Below, one piece after another: positions 11,285 through 26,389 of a stretch of 64,000 nt of DNA. Within the stretch, counting starts at the first letter, position 1. Every line of letters starts with the position of its first letter. The position numbers were made by a program, and so were the translations under genes. The notes below the pieces were generated by a model. It saw only the letters and a list, made by a program, of their open reading frames with translations. It was not told where the DNA came from and searched no databases. Location: contig OY282558.1 in NCBI GenBank assembly GCA_958295665.1, positions 67,568,789-67,632,788 on the forward strand. Direction: 5' to 3'. Source of the stretch: Tipula vernalis (lineage: Eukaryota > Arthropoda > Insecta > Diptera > Tipulidae).

Positions 11285-14014
11285 AACCATAATCGGAGCA
11301 CAGTTGCAGATTTTGGGTTTTTGTGGCTCAGAATCTGCTGAATTATAGTAAGGTGATTTTCAAGAAAATCGAAATTTCTATGAAACGCCTAGAAATAGTC
11401 AAGCAATCTAAATGCGCTTTGGCACAATAAATACAGGTCCCGAAACCTATCATTAGAGGTATACAGAACCACAATCGGGGCACAGTTGCAGATTTTGGAT
11501 TTTTGTGGCTCAGAATCTGCTGAATTATAGTAAGGTGATTTTCAAGAAAATCGAAATTTCTATGAAACGTCTAGAAATAGTCAATCAATCTAAATGCGCT
11601 ATGGCACAATAAATACAGGTCCCGAAACCTATCATTAGAGGTATCCAGAACCACAATCGGGGCACAGTTGCAGATTTTGGATTTTTGTGGCTCAGAATCT
11701 GCTGAATTATAGTAAGGTGATTTTCAAGAAAATCGAAATTTCTATGAAACGTCTAGAAATAGTCAAGCAATCTAAATGCGCTTTGGCACAATAAATACAG
11801 GTCCCGAAACCTATCATTAGAGGTATACAGAACCACAATCGGGGCACAGTTGCAGATTTTGGATTTTTGTGGCTCAGAATCTGCTGAATTATAGTAAGGT
11901 GATTTTCAAGAAAATCGAAATTTCTATGAAACGTCTAGAAATAGTCAAGCAATCTAAATGCGCTTTGGCACAATAAATACAGGTCCCAAAACCTATCATT
12001 AGAGGTATACAGAACCACAATCGGGGCACAGTTGCAGATTTTGGATTTTTGTGGCTCAGAATCTGCTGAATTATAGTAAGGTGATTTTCAAGAAAATCGA
12101 AATTTCTATGAAACGTCTAGAAATAGTCAATCAATCTAAATGCGCTATGGCACAATAAATACAGGTCCCGAAACCTATCATTAGAGGTATCCAGAACCAC
12201 AATCGGGGCACAGTTGCAGATTTTGGATTTTTGTGGCTCAGAATCTGCTGAATTATAGTAAGGTGATTTTCAAGAAAATCGAAATTTCTATGAAACGTCT
12301 AGAAATAGTCAAGCAATCTAAATGCGCTTTGGCACAATAAATACAGGTCCCGAAACCTATCATTAGAGGTATACAGAACCACAATCGGGGCACAGTTGCA
12401 GATTTTGGATTTTTGTGGCTCAGAATCTGCTGAATTATAGTAAGGTGATTTTCAAGAAAATCGAAATTTCTATGAAACGTCTAGAAATAGTCAAGCAATC
12501 TAAATGCGCTTTGGCACAATAAATACAGGTCCCGAAACCTATCATTAGAGGTATCCAGAACCACAATCGGGGCACAGTTGCAGATTTTGGATTTTTGTGG
12601 CTCAGAATCTGCTGAATTATAGTAAGGTGATTTTCAAGAAAATCGAAATTTCTATGAAACGTCTAGAAATAGTCAAGCAATCTAAATGCGCTTTGGCACA
12701 ATAAATACAGGTCCCGAAACCTATCATTAGAGGTATCCAGAACCACAATCGGGGCACAGTTGCAGATTTTGGATTTTTGTGGCTCAGAATCTGCTGAATT
12801 ATAGTAAGGTGATTTTCAAGAAAATCGAAATTTCTATGAAACGTCTAGAAATAGTCAATCAATCTAAATGCGCTATGGCACAATAAATACAGGTCCCGAA
12901 ACCTATCATTAGAGGTATCCAGAACCACAATCGGGGCACAGTTGCAGATTTTGGATTTTTGTGGCTCAGAATCTGCTGAATTATAGTAAGGTGATTTTCA
13001 AGAAAATCGAAATTTCTATGAAACGTCTAGAAATAGTCAAGCAATCTAAATGCGCTTTGGCACAATAAATACAGGTCCCGAAACCTATCATTAGAGGTAT
13101 CCAGAACCACAATCGGGGCACAGTTGCAGATTTTGGATTTTTGTGGCTCAGAATCTGCTGAATTATAGTAAGGTGATTTTCAAGAAAATCGAAATTTCTA
13201 TGAAACGTCTAGAAATAGTCAAGCAATCTAAATGCGCTTTGGCACAATAAATACAGGTCCCGAAACCTATCATTAGAGGTATCCAGAACCACAATCGGGG
13301 CACAGTTGCAGATTTTGGATTTTTGTGGCTCAGAATCTGCTGAATTATAGTAAGGTGATTTTCAAGAAAATCGAAATTTCTATGAAACGTCTAGAAATAG
13401 TCAAGCAATCTAAATGCGCTTTGGCACAATAAATACAGGTCCCGAAACCTATCATTAGAGGTATCCAGAACCACAATCGGGGCACAGTTGCAGATTTTGG
13501 ATTTTTGTGGCTCAGAATCTGCTGAATTATAGTAAGGTGATTTTCAAGAAAATCGAAATTTCTATGAAACGTCTAGAAATAGTCAATCAATCTAAATGCG
13601 CTATGGCACAATAAATACAGGTCCCGAAACCTATCATTAGAGGTATCCAGAACCACAATCGGGGCACAGTTGCAGATTTTGGATTTTTGTGGCTCAGAAT
13701 CTGCTGAATTATAGTAAGGTGATTTTCAAGAAAATCGAAATTTCTATGAAACGTCTAGAAATAGTCAAGCAATCTAAATGCGCTTTGGCACAATAAATAC
13801 AGGTCCCGAAACCTATCATTAGAGGTATACAGAACCACAATCGGGGCACAGTTGCAGATTTTGGATTTTTGTGGCTCAGAATCTGCTGAATTATAGTAAG
13901 GTGATTTTCAAGAAAATCGAAATTTCTATGAAACGTCTAGAAATAGTCAATCAATCTAAATGCGCTATGGCACAATAAATACAGGTCCCGAAACCTATCA
14001 TTAGAGGTATCCAG

Positions 14015-17000
14015 AACCATAATCGGAGCACAGTTGCAGATTTTGGGTTTTTGTGGCTCAGAATCTGCTGAATTATAGTAAGGTGATTTTCAAGAAAATC
14101 GAAATTTCTATGAAACGCCTAGAAATAGTCAAGCAATCTAAATGCGCTTTGGCACAATAAATACAGGTCCCGAAACCTATCATTAGAGGTATACAGAACC
14201 ACAATCGGGGCACAGTTGCAGATTTTGGATTTTTGTGGCTCAGAATCTGCTGAATTATAGTAAGGTGATTTTCAAGAAAATCGAAATTTCTATGAAACGT
14301 CTAGAAATAGTCAATCAATCTAAATGCGCTATGGCACAATAAATACAGGTCCCGAAACCTATCATTAGAGGTATCCAGAACCACAATCGGGGCACAGTTG
14401 CAGATTTTGGATTTTTGTGGCTCAGAATCTGCTGAATTATAGTAAGGTGATTTTCAAGAAAATCGAAATTTCTATGAAACGTCTAGAAATAGTCAAGCAA
14501 TCTAAATGCGCTTTGGCACAATAAATACAGGTCCCGAAACCTATCATTAGAGGTATACAGAACCACAATCGGGGCACAGTTGCAGATTTTGGATTTTTGT
14601 GGCTCAGAATCTGCTGAATTATAGTAAGGTGATTTTCAAGAAAATCGAAATTTCTATGAAACGTCTAGAAATAGTCAAGCAATCTAAATGCGCTTTGGCA
14701 CAATAAATACAGGTCCCAAAACCTATCATTAGAGGCATCCAGAACCACAATCGGGGCACAGTTGCAGATTTTGGATTTTTGTGGCTCAGAATCTGCTGAA
14801 TTATAGTAAGGTGATTTTCAAGAAAATCGAAATTTCTATGAAACGTCTAGAAATAGTCAATCAATCTAAATGCGCTATGGCACAATAAATACAGGTCCCG
14901 AAACCTATCATTAGAGGTATCCAGAACCACAATCGGGGCACAGTTGCAGATTTTGGATTTTTGTGGCTCAGAATCTGCTGAATTATAGTAAGGTGATTTT
15001 CAAGAAAATCGAAATTTCTATGAAACGTCTAGAAATAGTCAAGCAATCTAAATGCGCTTTGGCACAATAAATACAGGTCCCGAAACCTATCATTAGAGGT
15101 ATACAGAACCACAATCGGGGCACAGTTGCAGATTTTGGATTTTTGTGGCTCAGAATCTGCTGAATTATAGTAAGGTGATTTTCAAGAAAATCGAAATTTC
15201 TATGAAACGTCTAGAAATAGTCAAGCAATCTAAATGCGCTTTGGCACAATAAATACAGGTCCCGAAACCTATCATTAGAGGTATCCAGAACCACAATCGG
15301 GGCACAGTTGCAGATTTTGGATTTTTGTGGCTCAGAATCTGCTGAATTATAGTAAGGTGATTTTCAAGAAAATCGAAATTTCTATGAAACGTCTAGAAAT
15401 AGTCAAGCAATCTAAATGCGCTTTGGCACAATAAATACAGGTCCCGAAACCTATCATTAGAGGTATCCAGAACCACAATCGGGGCACAGTTGCAGATTTT
15501 GGATTTTTGTGGCTCAGAATCTGCTGAATTATAGTAAGGTGATTTTCAAGAAAATCGAAATTTCTATGAAACGTCTAGAAATAGTCAATCAATCTAAATG
15601 CGCTATGGCACAATAAATACAGGTCCCGAAACCTATCATTAGAGGTATCCAGAACCACAATCGGGGCACAGTTGCAGATTTTGGATTTTTGTGGCTCAGA
15701 ATCTGCTGAATTATAGTAAGGTGATTTTCAAGAAAATCGAAATTTCTATGAAACGTCTAGAAATAGTCAAGCAATCTAAATGCGCTTTGGCACAATAAAT
15801 ACAGGTCCCGAAACCTATCATTAGAGGTATCCAGAACCACAATCGGGGCACAGTTGCAGATTTTGGATTTTTGTGGCTCAGAATCTGCTGAATTATAGTA
15901 AGGTGATTTTCAAGAAAATCGAAATTTCTATGAAACGTCTAGAAATAGTCAATCAATCTAAATGCGCTATGGCACAATAAATACAGGTCCCGAAACCTAT
16001 CATTAGAGGTATCCAGAACCATAATCGGAGCACAGTTGCAGATTTTGGGTTTTTGTGGCTCAGAATCTGCTGAATTATAGTAAGGTGATTTTCAAGAAAA
16101 TCGAAATTTCTATGAAACGCCTAGAAATAGTCAAGCAATCTAAATGCGCTTTGGCACAATAAATACAGGTCCCGAAACCTATCATTAGAGGTATACAGAA
16201 CCACAATCGGGGCACAGTTGCAGATTTTGGATTTTTGTGGCTCAGAATCTGCTGAATTATAGTAAGGTGATTTTCAAGAAAATCGAAATTTCTATGAAAC
16301 GTCTAGAAATAGTCAATCAATCTAAATGCGCTATGGCACAATAAATACAGGTCCCGAAACCTATCATTAGAGGTATCCAGAACCACAATCGGGGCACAGT
16401 TGCAGATTTTGGATTTTTGTGGCTCAGAATCTGCTGAATTATAGTAAGGTGATTTTCAAGAAAATCGAAATTTCTATGAAACGTCTAGAAATTGTCAAGC
16501 AATCTAAATGCGCTTTGGCACAATAAATACAGGTCCCGAAACCTATCATTAGAGGTATACAGAACCACAATCGGGGCACAGTTGCAGATTTTGGATTTTT
16601 GTGGCTCAGAATCTGCTGAATTATAGTAAGGTGATTTTCAAGAAAATCGAAATTTCTATGAAACGTCTAGAAATAGTCAAGCAATCTAAATGCGCTTTGG
16701 CACAATAAATACAGGTCCCAAAACCTATCATTAGAGGCATCCAGAACCACAATCGGGGCACAGTTGCAGATTTTGGATTTTTGTGGCTCAGAATCTGCTG
16801 AATTATAGTAAGGTGATTTTCAAGAAAATCGAAATTTCTATGAAACGTCTAGAAATAGTCAAGCAATCTAAATGCGCTATGGCACAATAAATACAGGTCC
16901 CGAAACCTATCATTAGAGGTATACAGAACCACAATCGGGGCACAGTTGCAGATTTTGGATTTTTGTGGCTCAGAATCTGCTGAATTATAGTAAGGTGATT

Positions 17001-17290
17001 TTCAAGAAAATCGAAATTTCTATGAAACGTCTAGAAATAGTCAAGCAATCTAAATGCGCTTTGGCACAATAAATACAGGTCCCGAAACCTATCATTAGAG
17101 GTATCCAGAACCACAATCGGGGCACAGTTGCAGATTTTGGATTTTTGTGGCTCAGAATCTGCTGAATTATAGTAAGGTGATTTTCAAGAAAATCGAAATT
17201 TCTATGAAACGTCTAGAAATAGTCAATCAATCTAAATGCGCTATGGCACAATAAATACAGGTCCCGAAACCTATCATTAGAGGTATCCAG
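14015..17290. repeat. 18-monomer HOR segment, copy A (11-mer + 7-mer)
   Basis: The order of types is Xc gtG2, taG1, gtG2, gtA3, taG1, gtG2, gtG1, gtG1, taG1, gtG1, taG1, then Xc gtG2, taG1, gtG2, gtA3, gaG2, gtG1, taG1. The same order occurs at 21113-24388, exactly 7098 bp (39 monomers) away. By eye the two copies differ at the tail of the fourth monomer (catcc here, tatac there), by a private A-to-T at 16493 here, and by a private A-to-C at 22331 in the other. The first ten monomer types also match 11285-13104 except for one tail. Confidence 0.85.
16017..17290. repeat. Seven-monomer block (1274 bp), first of four copies
   Basis: Types are Xc gtG2, Y taG1, Y gtG2, Y gtA3, Y gaG2, Y gtG1, Y taG1. 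The same ordered block occurs at 23115-24388, 27118-28391 and 29484-30757. The combination gtA3 then gaG2 is distinctive, so chance recurrence is unlikely. A looser relative, with an extra taG1/gtG2 pair inserted, is at 17291-18928. The copy here has a private A-to-T at 16493. Confidence 0.85.
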
Positions 17291-20200
17291 AACCATAATC
17301 GGAGCACAGTTGCAGATTTTGGGTTTTTGTGGCTCAGAATCTGCTGAATTATAGTAAGGTGATTTTCAAGAAAATCGAAATTTCTATGAAACGCCTAGAA
17401 ATAGTCAAGCAATCTAAATGCGCTTTGGCACAATAAATACAGGTCCCGAAACCTATCATTAGAGGTATACAGAACCACAATCGGGGCACAGTTGCAGATT
17501 TTGGATTTTTGTGGCTCAGAATCTGCTGAATTATAGTAAGGTGATTTTCAAGAAAATCGAAATTTCTATGAAACGTCTAGAAATAGTCAATCAATCTAAA
17601 TGCGCTATGGCACAATAAATACAGGTCCCGAAACCTATCATTAGAGGTATCCAGAACCACAATCGGGGCACAGTTGCAGATTTTGGATTTTTGTGGCTCA
17701 GAATCTGCTGAATTATAGTAAGGTGATTTTCAAGAAAATCGAAATTTCTATGAAACGTCTAGAAATAGTCAAGCAATCTAAATGCGCTTTGGCACAATAA
17801 ATACAGGTCCCGAAACCTATCATTAGAGGTATACAGAACCACAATCGGGGCACAGTTGCAGATTTTGGATTTTTGTGGCTCAGAATCTGCTGAATTATAG
17901 TAAGGTGATTTTCAAGAAAATCGAAATTTCTATGAAACGTCTAGAAATAGTCAATCAATCTAAATGCGCTATGGCACAATAAATACAGGTCCCGAAACCT
18001 ATCATTAGAGGTATCCAGAACCACAATCGGGGCACAGTTGCAGATTTTGGATTTTTGTGGCTCAGAATCTGCTGAATTATAGTAAGGTGATTTTCAAGAA
18101 AATCGAAATTTCTATGAAACGTCTAGAAATAGTCAAGCAATCTAAATGCGCTTTGGCACAATAAATACAGGTCCCGAAACCTATCATTAGAGGTATACAG
18201 AACCACAATCGGGGCACAGTTGCAGATTTTGGATTTTTGTGGCTCAGAATCTGCTGAATTATAGTAAGGTGATTTTCAAGAAAATCGAAATTTCTATGAA
18301 ACGTCTAGAAATAGTCAAGCAATCTAAATGCGCTTTGGCACAATAAATACAGGTCCCAAAACCTATCATTAGAGGCATCCAGAACCACAATCGGGGCACA
18401 GTTGCAGATTTTGGATTTTTGTGGCTCAGAATCTGCTGAATTATAGTAAGGTGATTTTCAAGAAAATCGAAATTTCTATGAAACGTCTAGAAATAGTCAA
18501 GCAATCTAAATGCGCTATGGCACAATAAATACAGGTCCCGAAACCTATCATTAGAGGTATACAGAACCACAATCGGGGCACAGTTGCAGATTTTGGATTT
18601 TTGTGGCTCAGAATCTGCTGAATTATAGTAAGGTGATTTTCAAGAAAATCGAAATTTCTATGAAACGTCTAGAAATAGTCAAGCAATCTAAATGCGCTTT
18701 GGCACAATAAATACAGGTCCCGAAACCTATCATTAGAGGTATCCAGAACCACAATCGGGGCACAGTTGCAGATTTTGGATTTTTGTGGCTCAGAATCTGC
18801 TGAATTATAGTAAGGTGATTTTCAAGAAAATCGAAATTTCTATGAAACGTCTAGAAATAGTCAATCAATCTAAATGCGCTATGGCACAATAAATACAGGT
18901 CCCGAAACCTATCATTAGAGGTATCCAGAACCATAATCGGAGCACAGTTGCAGATTTTGGGTTTTTGTGGCTCAGAATCTGCTGAATTATAGTAAGGTGA
19001 TTTTCAAGAAAATCGAAATTTCTATGAAACGCCTAGAAATAGTCAAGCAATCTAAATGCGCTTTGGCACAATAAATACAGGTCCCGAAACCTATCATTAG
19101 AGGTATCCAGAACCACAATCGGGGCACAGTTGCAAATTTTGGATTTTTGTGGCTCAGAATCTGCTGAATTATAGTAAGGTGATTTTCAAGAAAATCGAAA
19201 TTTCTATGAAACGTCTAGAAATAGTCAAGCAATCTAAATGCGCTTTGGCACAATAAATACAGGTCCCGAAACCTATCATTAGAGGTATCCAGAACCACAA
19301 TCGGGGCACAGTTGCAGATTTTGGATTTTTGTGGCTCAGAATCTGCTGAATTATAGTAAGGTGATTTTCAAGAAAATCGAAATTTCTATGAAACGTCTAG
19401 AAATAGTCAATCAATCTAAATGCGCTATGGCACAATAAATACAGGTCCCGAAACCTATCATTAGAGGTATCCAGAACCACAATCGGGGCACAGTTGCAGA
19501 TTTTGGATTTTTGTGGCTCAGAATCTGCTGAATTATAGTAAGGTGATTTTCAAGAAAATCGAAATTTCTATGAAACGTCTAGAAATAGTCAAGCAATCTA
19601 AATGCGCTTTGGCACAATAAATACAGGTCCCGAAACCTATCATTAGAGGTATCCAGAACCACAATCGGGGCACAGTTGCAGATTTTGGATTTTTGTGGCT
19701 CAGAATCTGCTGAATTATAGTAAGGTGATTTTCAAGAAAATCGAAATTTCTATGAAACGTCTAGAAATAGTCAATCAATCTAAATGCGCTATGGCACAAT
19801 AAATACAGGTCCCGAAACCTATCATTAGAGGTATCCAGAACCACAATCGGGGCACAGTTGCAGATTTTGGATTTTTGTGGCTCAGAATCTGCTGAATTAT
19901 AGTAAGGTGATTTTCAAGAAAATCGAAATTTCTATGAAACGTCTAGAAATAGTCAATCAATCTAAATGCGCTATGGCACAATAAATACAGGTCCCGAAAC
20001 CTATCATTAGAGGTATCCAGAACCACAATCGGGGCACAGTTGCAGATTTTGGATTTTTGTGGCTCAGAATCTGCTGAATTATAGTAAGGTGATTTTCAAG
20101 AAAATCGAAATTTCTATGAAACGTCTAGAAATAGTCAAGCAATCTAAATGCGCTTTGGCACAATAAATACAGGTCCCGAAACCTATCATTAGAGGTATAC

Positions 20201-21112
20201 AGAACCACAATCGGGGCACAGTTGCAGATTTTGGATTTTTGTGGCTCAGAATCTGCTGAATTATAGTAAGGTGATTTTCAAGAAAATCGAAATTTCTATG
20301 AAACGTCTAGAAATAGTCAAGCAATCTAAATGCGCTTTGGCACAATAAATACAGGTCCCGAAACCTATCATTAGAGGTATCCAGAACCACAATCGGGGCA
20401 CAGTTGCAGATTTTGGATTTTTGTGGCTCAGAATCTGCTGAATTATAGTAAGGTGATTTTCAAGAAAATCGAAATTTCTATGAAACGTCTAGAAATAGTC
20501 AAGCAATCTAAATGCGCTTTGGCACAATAAATACAGGTCCCGAAACCTATCATTAGAGGTATCCAGAACCACAATCGGGGCACAGTTGCAGATTTTGGAT
20601 TTTTGTGGCTCAGAATCTGCTGAATTATAGTAAGGTGATTTTCAAGAAAATCGAAATTTCTATGAAACGTCTAGAAATAGTCAATCAATCTAAATGCGCT
20701 ATGGCACAATAAATACAGGTCCCGAAACCTATCATTAGAGGTATCCAGAACCACAATCGGGGCACAGTTGCAGATTTTGGATTTTTGTGGCTCAGAATCT
20801 GCTGAATTATAGTAAGGTGATTTTCAAGAAAATCGAAATTTCTATGAAACGTCTAGAAATAGTCAAGCAATCTAAATGCGCTTTGGCACAATAAATACAG
20901 GTCCCGAAACCTATCATTAGAGGTATACAGAACCACAATCGGGGCACAGTTGCAGATTTTGGATTTTTGTGGCTCAGAATCTGCTGAATTATAGTAAGGT
21001 GATTTTCAAGAAAATCGAAATTTCTATGAAACGTCTAGAAATAGTCAATCAATCTAAATGCGCTATGGCACAATAAATACAGGTCCCGAAACCTATCATT
21101 AGAGGTATCCAG

Positions 21113-24100
21113 AACCATAATCGGAGCACAGTTGCAGATTTTGGGTTTTTGTGGCTCAGAATCTGCTGAATTATAGTAAGGTGATTTTCAAGAAAATCGA
21201 AATTTCTATGAAACGCCTAGAAATAGTCAAGCAATCTAAATGCGCTTTGGCACAATAAATACAGGTCCCGAAACCTATCATTAGAGGTATACAGAACCAC
21301 AATCGGGGCACAGTTGCAGATTTTGGATTTTTGTGGCTCAGAATCTGCTGAATTATAGTAAGGTGATTTTCAAGAAAATCGAAATTTCTATGAAACGTCT
21401 AGAAATAGTCAATCAATCTAAATGCGCTATGGCACAATAAATACAGGTCCCGAAACCTATCATTAGAGGTATCCAGAACCACAATCGGGGCACAGTTGCA
21501 GATTTTGGATTTTTGTGGCTCAGAATCTGCTGAATTATAGTAAGGTGATTTTCAAGAAAATCGAAATTTCTATGAAACGTCTAGAAATAGTCAAGCAATC
21601 TAAATGCGCTTTGGCACAATAAATACAGGTCCCGAAACCTATCATTAGAGGTATACAGAACCACAATCGGGGCACAGTTGCAGATTTTGGATTTTTGTGG
21701 CTCAGAATCTGCTGAATTATAGTAAGGTGATTTTCAAGAAAATCGAAATTTCTATGAAACGTCTAGAAATAGTCAAGCAATCTAAATGCGCTTTGGCACA
21801 ATAAATACAGGTCCCAAAACCTATCATTAGAGGTATACAGAACCACAATCGGGGCACAGTTGCAGATTTTGGATTTTTGTGGCTCAGAATCTGCTGAATT
21901 ATAGTAAGGTGATTTTCAAGAAAATCGAAATTTCTATGAAACGTCTAGAAATAGTCAATCAATCTAAATGCGCTATGGCACAATAAATACAGGTCCCGAA
22001 ACCTATCATTAGAGGTATCCAGAACCACAATCGGGGCACAGTTGCAGATTTTGGATTTTTGTGGCTCAGAATCTGCTGAATTATAGTAAGGTGATTTTCA
22101 AGAAAATCGAAATTTCTATGAAACGTCTAGAAATAGTCAAGCAATCTAAATGCGCTTTGGCACAATAAATACAGGTCCCGAAACCTATCATTAGAGGTAT
22201 ACAGAACCACAATCGGGGCACAGTTGCAGATTTTGGATTTTTGTGGCTCAGAATCTGCTGAATTATAGTAAGGTGATTTTCAAGAAAATCGAAATTTCTA
22301 TGAAACGTCTAGAAATAGTCAAGCAATCTACATGCGCTTTGGCACAATAAATACAGGTCCCGAAACCTATCATTAGAGGTATCCAGAACCACAATCGGGG
22401 CACAGTTGCAGATTTTGGATTTTTGTGGCTCAGAATCTGCTGAATTATAGTAAGGTGATTTTCAAGAAAATCGAAATTTCTATGAAACGTCTAGAAATAG
22501 TCAAGCAATCTAAATGCGCTTTGGCACAATAAATACAGGTCCCGAAACCTATCATTAGAGGTATCCAGAACCACAATCGGGGCACAGTTGCAGATTTTGG
22601 ATTTTTGTGGCTCAGAATCTGCTGAATTATAGTAAGGTGATTTTCAAGAAAATCGAAATTTCTATGAAACGTCTAGAAATAGTCAATCAATCTAAATGCG
22701 CTATGGCACAATAAATACAGGTCCCGAAACCTATCATTAGAGGTATCCAGAACCACAATCGGGGCACAGTTGCAGATTTTGGATTTTTGTGGCTCAGAAT
22801 CTGCTGAATTATAGTAAGGTGATTTTCAAGAAAATCGAAATTTCTATGAAACGTCTAGAAATAGTCAAGCAATCTAAATGCGCTTTGGCACAATAAATAC
22901 AGGTCCCGAAACCTATCATTAGAGGTATCCAGAACCACAATCGGGGCACAGTTGCAGATTTTGGATTTTTGTGGCTCAGAATCTGCTGAATTATAGTAAG
23001 GTGATTTTCAAGAAAATCGAAATTTCTATGAAACGTCTAGAAATAGTCAATCAATCTAAATGCGCTATGGCACAATAAATACAGGTCCCGAAACCTATCA
23101 TTAGAGGTATCCAGAACCATAATCGGAGCACAGTTGCAGATTTTGGGTTTTTGTGGCTCAGAATCTGCTGAATTATAGTAAGGTGATTTTCAAGAAAATC
23201 GAAATTTCTATGAAACGCCTAGAAATAGTCAAGCAATCTAAATGCGCTTTGGCACAATAAATACAGGTCCCGAAACCTATCATTAGAGGTATACAGAACC
23301 ACAATCGGGGCACAGTTGCAGATTTTGGATTTTTGTGGCTCAGAATCTGCTGAATTATAGTAAGGTGATTTTCAAGAAAATCGAAATTTCTATGAAACGT
23401 CTAGAAATAGTCAATCAATCTAAATGCGCTATGGCACAATAAATACAGGTCCCGAAACCTATCATTAGAGGTATCCAGAACCACAATCGGGGCACAGTTG
23501 CAGATTTTGGATTTTTGTGGCTCAGAATCTGCTGAATTATAGTAAGGTGATTTTCAAGAAAATCGAAATTTCTATGAAACGTCTAGAAATAGTCAAGCAA
23601 TCTAAATGCGCTTTGGCACAATAAATACAGGTCCCGAAACCTATCATTAGAGGTATACAGAACCACAATCGGGGCACAGTTGCAGATTTTGGATTTTTGT
23701 GGCTCAGAATCTGCTGAATTATAGTAAGGTGATTTTCAAGAAAATCGAAATTTCTATGAAACGTCTAGAAATAGTCAAGCAATCTAAATGCGCTTTGGCA
23801 CAATAAATACAGGTCCCAAAACCTATCATTAGAGGCATCCAGAACCACAATCGGGGCACAGTTGCAGATTTTGGATTTTTGTGGCTCAGAATCTGCTGAA
23901 TTATAGTAAGGTGATTTTCAAGAAAATCGAAATTTCTATGAAACGTCTAGAAATAGTCAAGCAATCTAAATGCGCTATGGCACAATAAATACAGGTCCCG
24001 AAACCTATCATTAGAGGTATACAGAACCACAATCGGGGCACAGTTGCAGATTTTGGATTTTTGTGGCTCAGAATCTGCTGAATTATAGTAAGGTGATTTT

Positions 24101-24388
24101 CAAGAAAATCGAAATTTCTATGAAACGTCTAGAAATAGTCAAGCAATCTAAATGCGCTTTGGCACAATAAATACAGGTCCCGAAACCTATCATTAGAGGT
24201 ATCCAGAACCACAATCGGGGCACAGTTGCAGATTTTGGATTTTTGTGGCTCAGAATCTGCTGAATTATAGTAAGGTGATTTTCAAGAAAATCGAAATTTC
24301 TATGAAACGTCTAGAAATAGTCAATCAATCTAAATGCGCTATGGCACAATAAATACAGGTCCCGAAACCTATCATTAGAGGTATCCAG
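21113..24388. repeat. 18-monomer HOR segment, copy B
   Basis: Partner of 14015-17290. Its second part (23115-24388) is also the first part of the next duplicated segment, 23115-26389, so two overlapping duplications of different spacing are nested here. A private A-to-C change lies at 22331. The spacing to copy A contains no indel and is an exact multiple of 182. Confidence 0.85.
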
Positions 24389-26389
24389 AACCATAATCGG
24401 AGCACAGTTGCAGATTTTGGGTTTTTGTGGCTCAGAATCTGCTGAATTATAGTAAGGTGATTTTCAAGAAAATCGAAATTTCTATGAAACGCCTAGAAAT
24501 AGTCAAGCAATCTAAATGCGCTTTGGCACAATAAATACAGGTCCCGAAACCTATCATTAGAGGTATACAGAACCACAATCGGGGCACAGTTGCAGATTTT
24601 GGATTTTTGTGGCTCAGAATCTGCTGAATTATAGTAAGGTGATTTTCAAGAAAATCGAAATTTCTATGAAACGTCTAGAAATAGTCAATCAATCTAAATG
24701 CGCTATGGCACAATAAATACAGGTCCCGAAACCTATCATTAGAGGTATCCAGAACCACAATCGGGGCACAGTTGCAGATTTTGGATTTTTGTGGCTCAGA
24801 ATCTGCTGAATTATAGTAAGGTGATTTTCAAGAAAATCGAAATTTCTATGAAACGTCTAGAAATAGTCAAGCAATCTAAATGCGCTTTGGCACAATAAAT
24901 ACAGGTCCCGAAACCTATCATTAGAGGTATACAGAACCACAATCGGGGCACAGTTGCAGATTTTGGATTTTTGTGGCTCAGAATCTGCTGAATTATAGTA
25001 AGGTGATTTTCAAGAAAATCGAAATTTCTATGAAACGTCTAGAAATAGTCAAGCAATCTAAATGCGCTTTGGCACAATAAATACAGGTCCCGAAACCTAT
25101 CATTAGAGGTATCCAGAACCACAATCGGGGCACAGTTGCAGATTTTGGATTTTTGTGGCTCAGAATCTGCTGAATTATAGTAAGGTGATTTTCAAGAAAA
25201 TCGAAATTTCTATGAAACGTCTAGAAATAGTCAATCAATCTAAATGCGCTATGGCACAATAAATACAGGTCCCGAAACCTATCATTAGAGGTATCCAGAA
25301 CCATAATCGGAGCACAGTTGCAGATTTTGGGTTTTTGTGGCTCAGAATCTGCTGAATTATAGTAAGGTGATTTTCAAGAAAATCGAAATTTCTATGAAAC
25401 GCCTAGAAATAGTCAAGCAATCTAAATGCGCTTTGGCACAATAAATACAGGTCCCGAAACCTATCATTAGAGGTATACAGAACCACAATCGGGGCACAGT
25501 TGCAGATTTTGGATTTTTGTGGCTCAGAATCTGCTGAATTATAGTAAGGTGATTTTCAAGAAAATCGAAATTTCTATGAAACGTCTAGAAATAGTCAATC
25601 AATCTAAATGCGCTATGGCACAATAAATACAGGTCCCGAAACCTATCATTAGAGGTATCCAGAACCACAATCGGGGCACAGTTGCAGATTTTGGATTTTT
25701 GTGGCTCAGAATCTGCTGAATTATAGTAAGGTGATTTTCAAGAAAATCGAAATTTCTATGAAACGTCTAGAAATAGTCAAGCAATCTAAATGCGCTATGG
25801 CACAATAAATACAGGTCCCGAAACCTATCATTAGAGGTATCCAGAACCACAATCGGGGCACAGTTGCAGATTTGGATTTTTGTGGCTCAGAATCTGCTGA
25901 ATTATAGTAAGGTGATTTTCAAGAAAATCGAAATTTCTATGAAACGTCTAGAAATAGTCAATCAATCTAAATGCGCTATGGCACAATAAATACAGGTCCC
26001 GAAACCTATCATTAGAGGTATCCAGAACCATAATCGGAGCACAGTTGCAGATTTTGGGTTTTTGTGGCTCAGAATCTGCTGAATTATAGTAAGGTGATTT
26101 TCAAGAAAATCGAAATTTCTATGAAACGTCTAGAAATAGTCAAGCAATCTAAATGCGCTTTGGCACAATAAATACAGGTCCCGAAACCTATCATTAGAGG
26201 TATACAGAACCACAATCGGGGCACAGTTGCAGATTTTGGATTTTTGTGGCTCAGAATCTGCTGAATTATAGTAAGGTGATTTTCAAGAAAATCGAAATTT
26301 CTATGAAACGTCTAGAAATAGTCAAGCAATCTAAATGCGCTATGGCACAATAAATACAGGTCCCGAAACCTATCATTAGAGGTATCCAG
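23115..26389. repeat. 18-monomer duplication, copy C, with a 181-bp monomer
   Basis: Eighteen consecutive monomer types, including the 181-bp monomer at 25845, are repeated at 29484-32758. The spacing is 6369 bp, which is 35 monomers minus the one deleted base. By eye the only difference is monomer position 135: A here at 24571-24752 but T in the matching monomer at 30940. The last seven-monomer stretch (from 25299) is found a third time at 39661. Confidence 0.85.
25845..26025. repeat. 181-bp monomer (one T lost)
   Basis: The T run at monomer positions 27-30 is three Ts instead of four. This is the first phase shift in the window; the preceding 142 monomers are exactly 182 bp. The type is Y taG1, preceded by Y gaG1 and followed by X gtG2, Y gaG1 and a C6/A13/G33 chimera. 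The same neighbourhood surrounds the 181-bp monomers at 32214 and 40207, so these three are copies of one event rather than three deletions. Confidence 0.9.
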
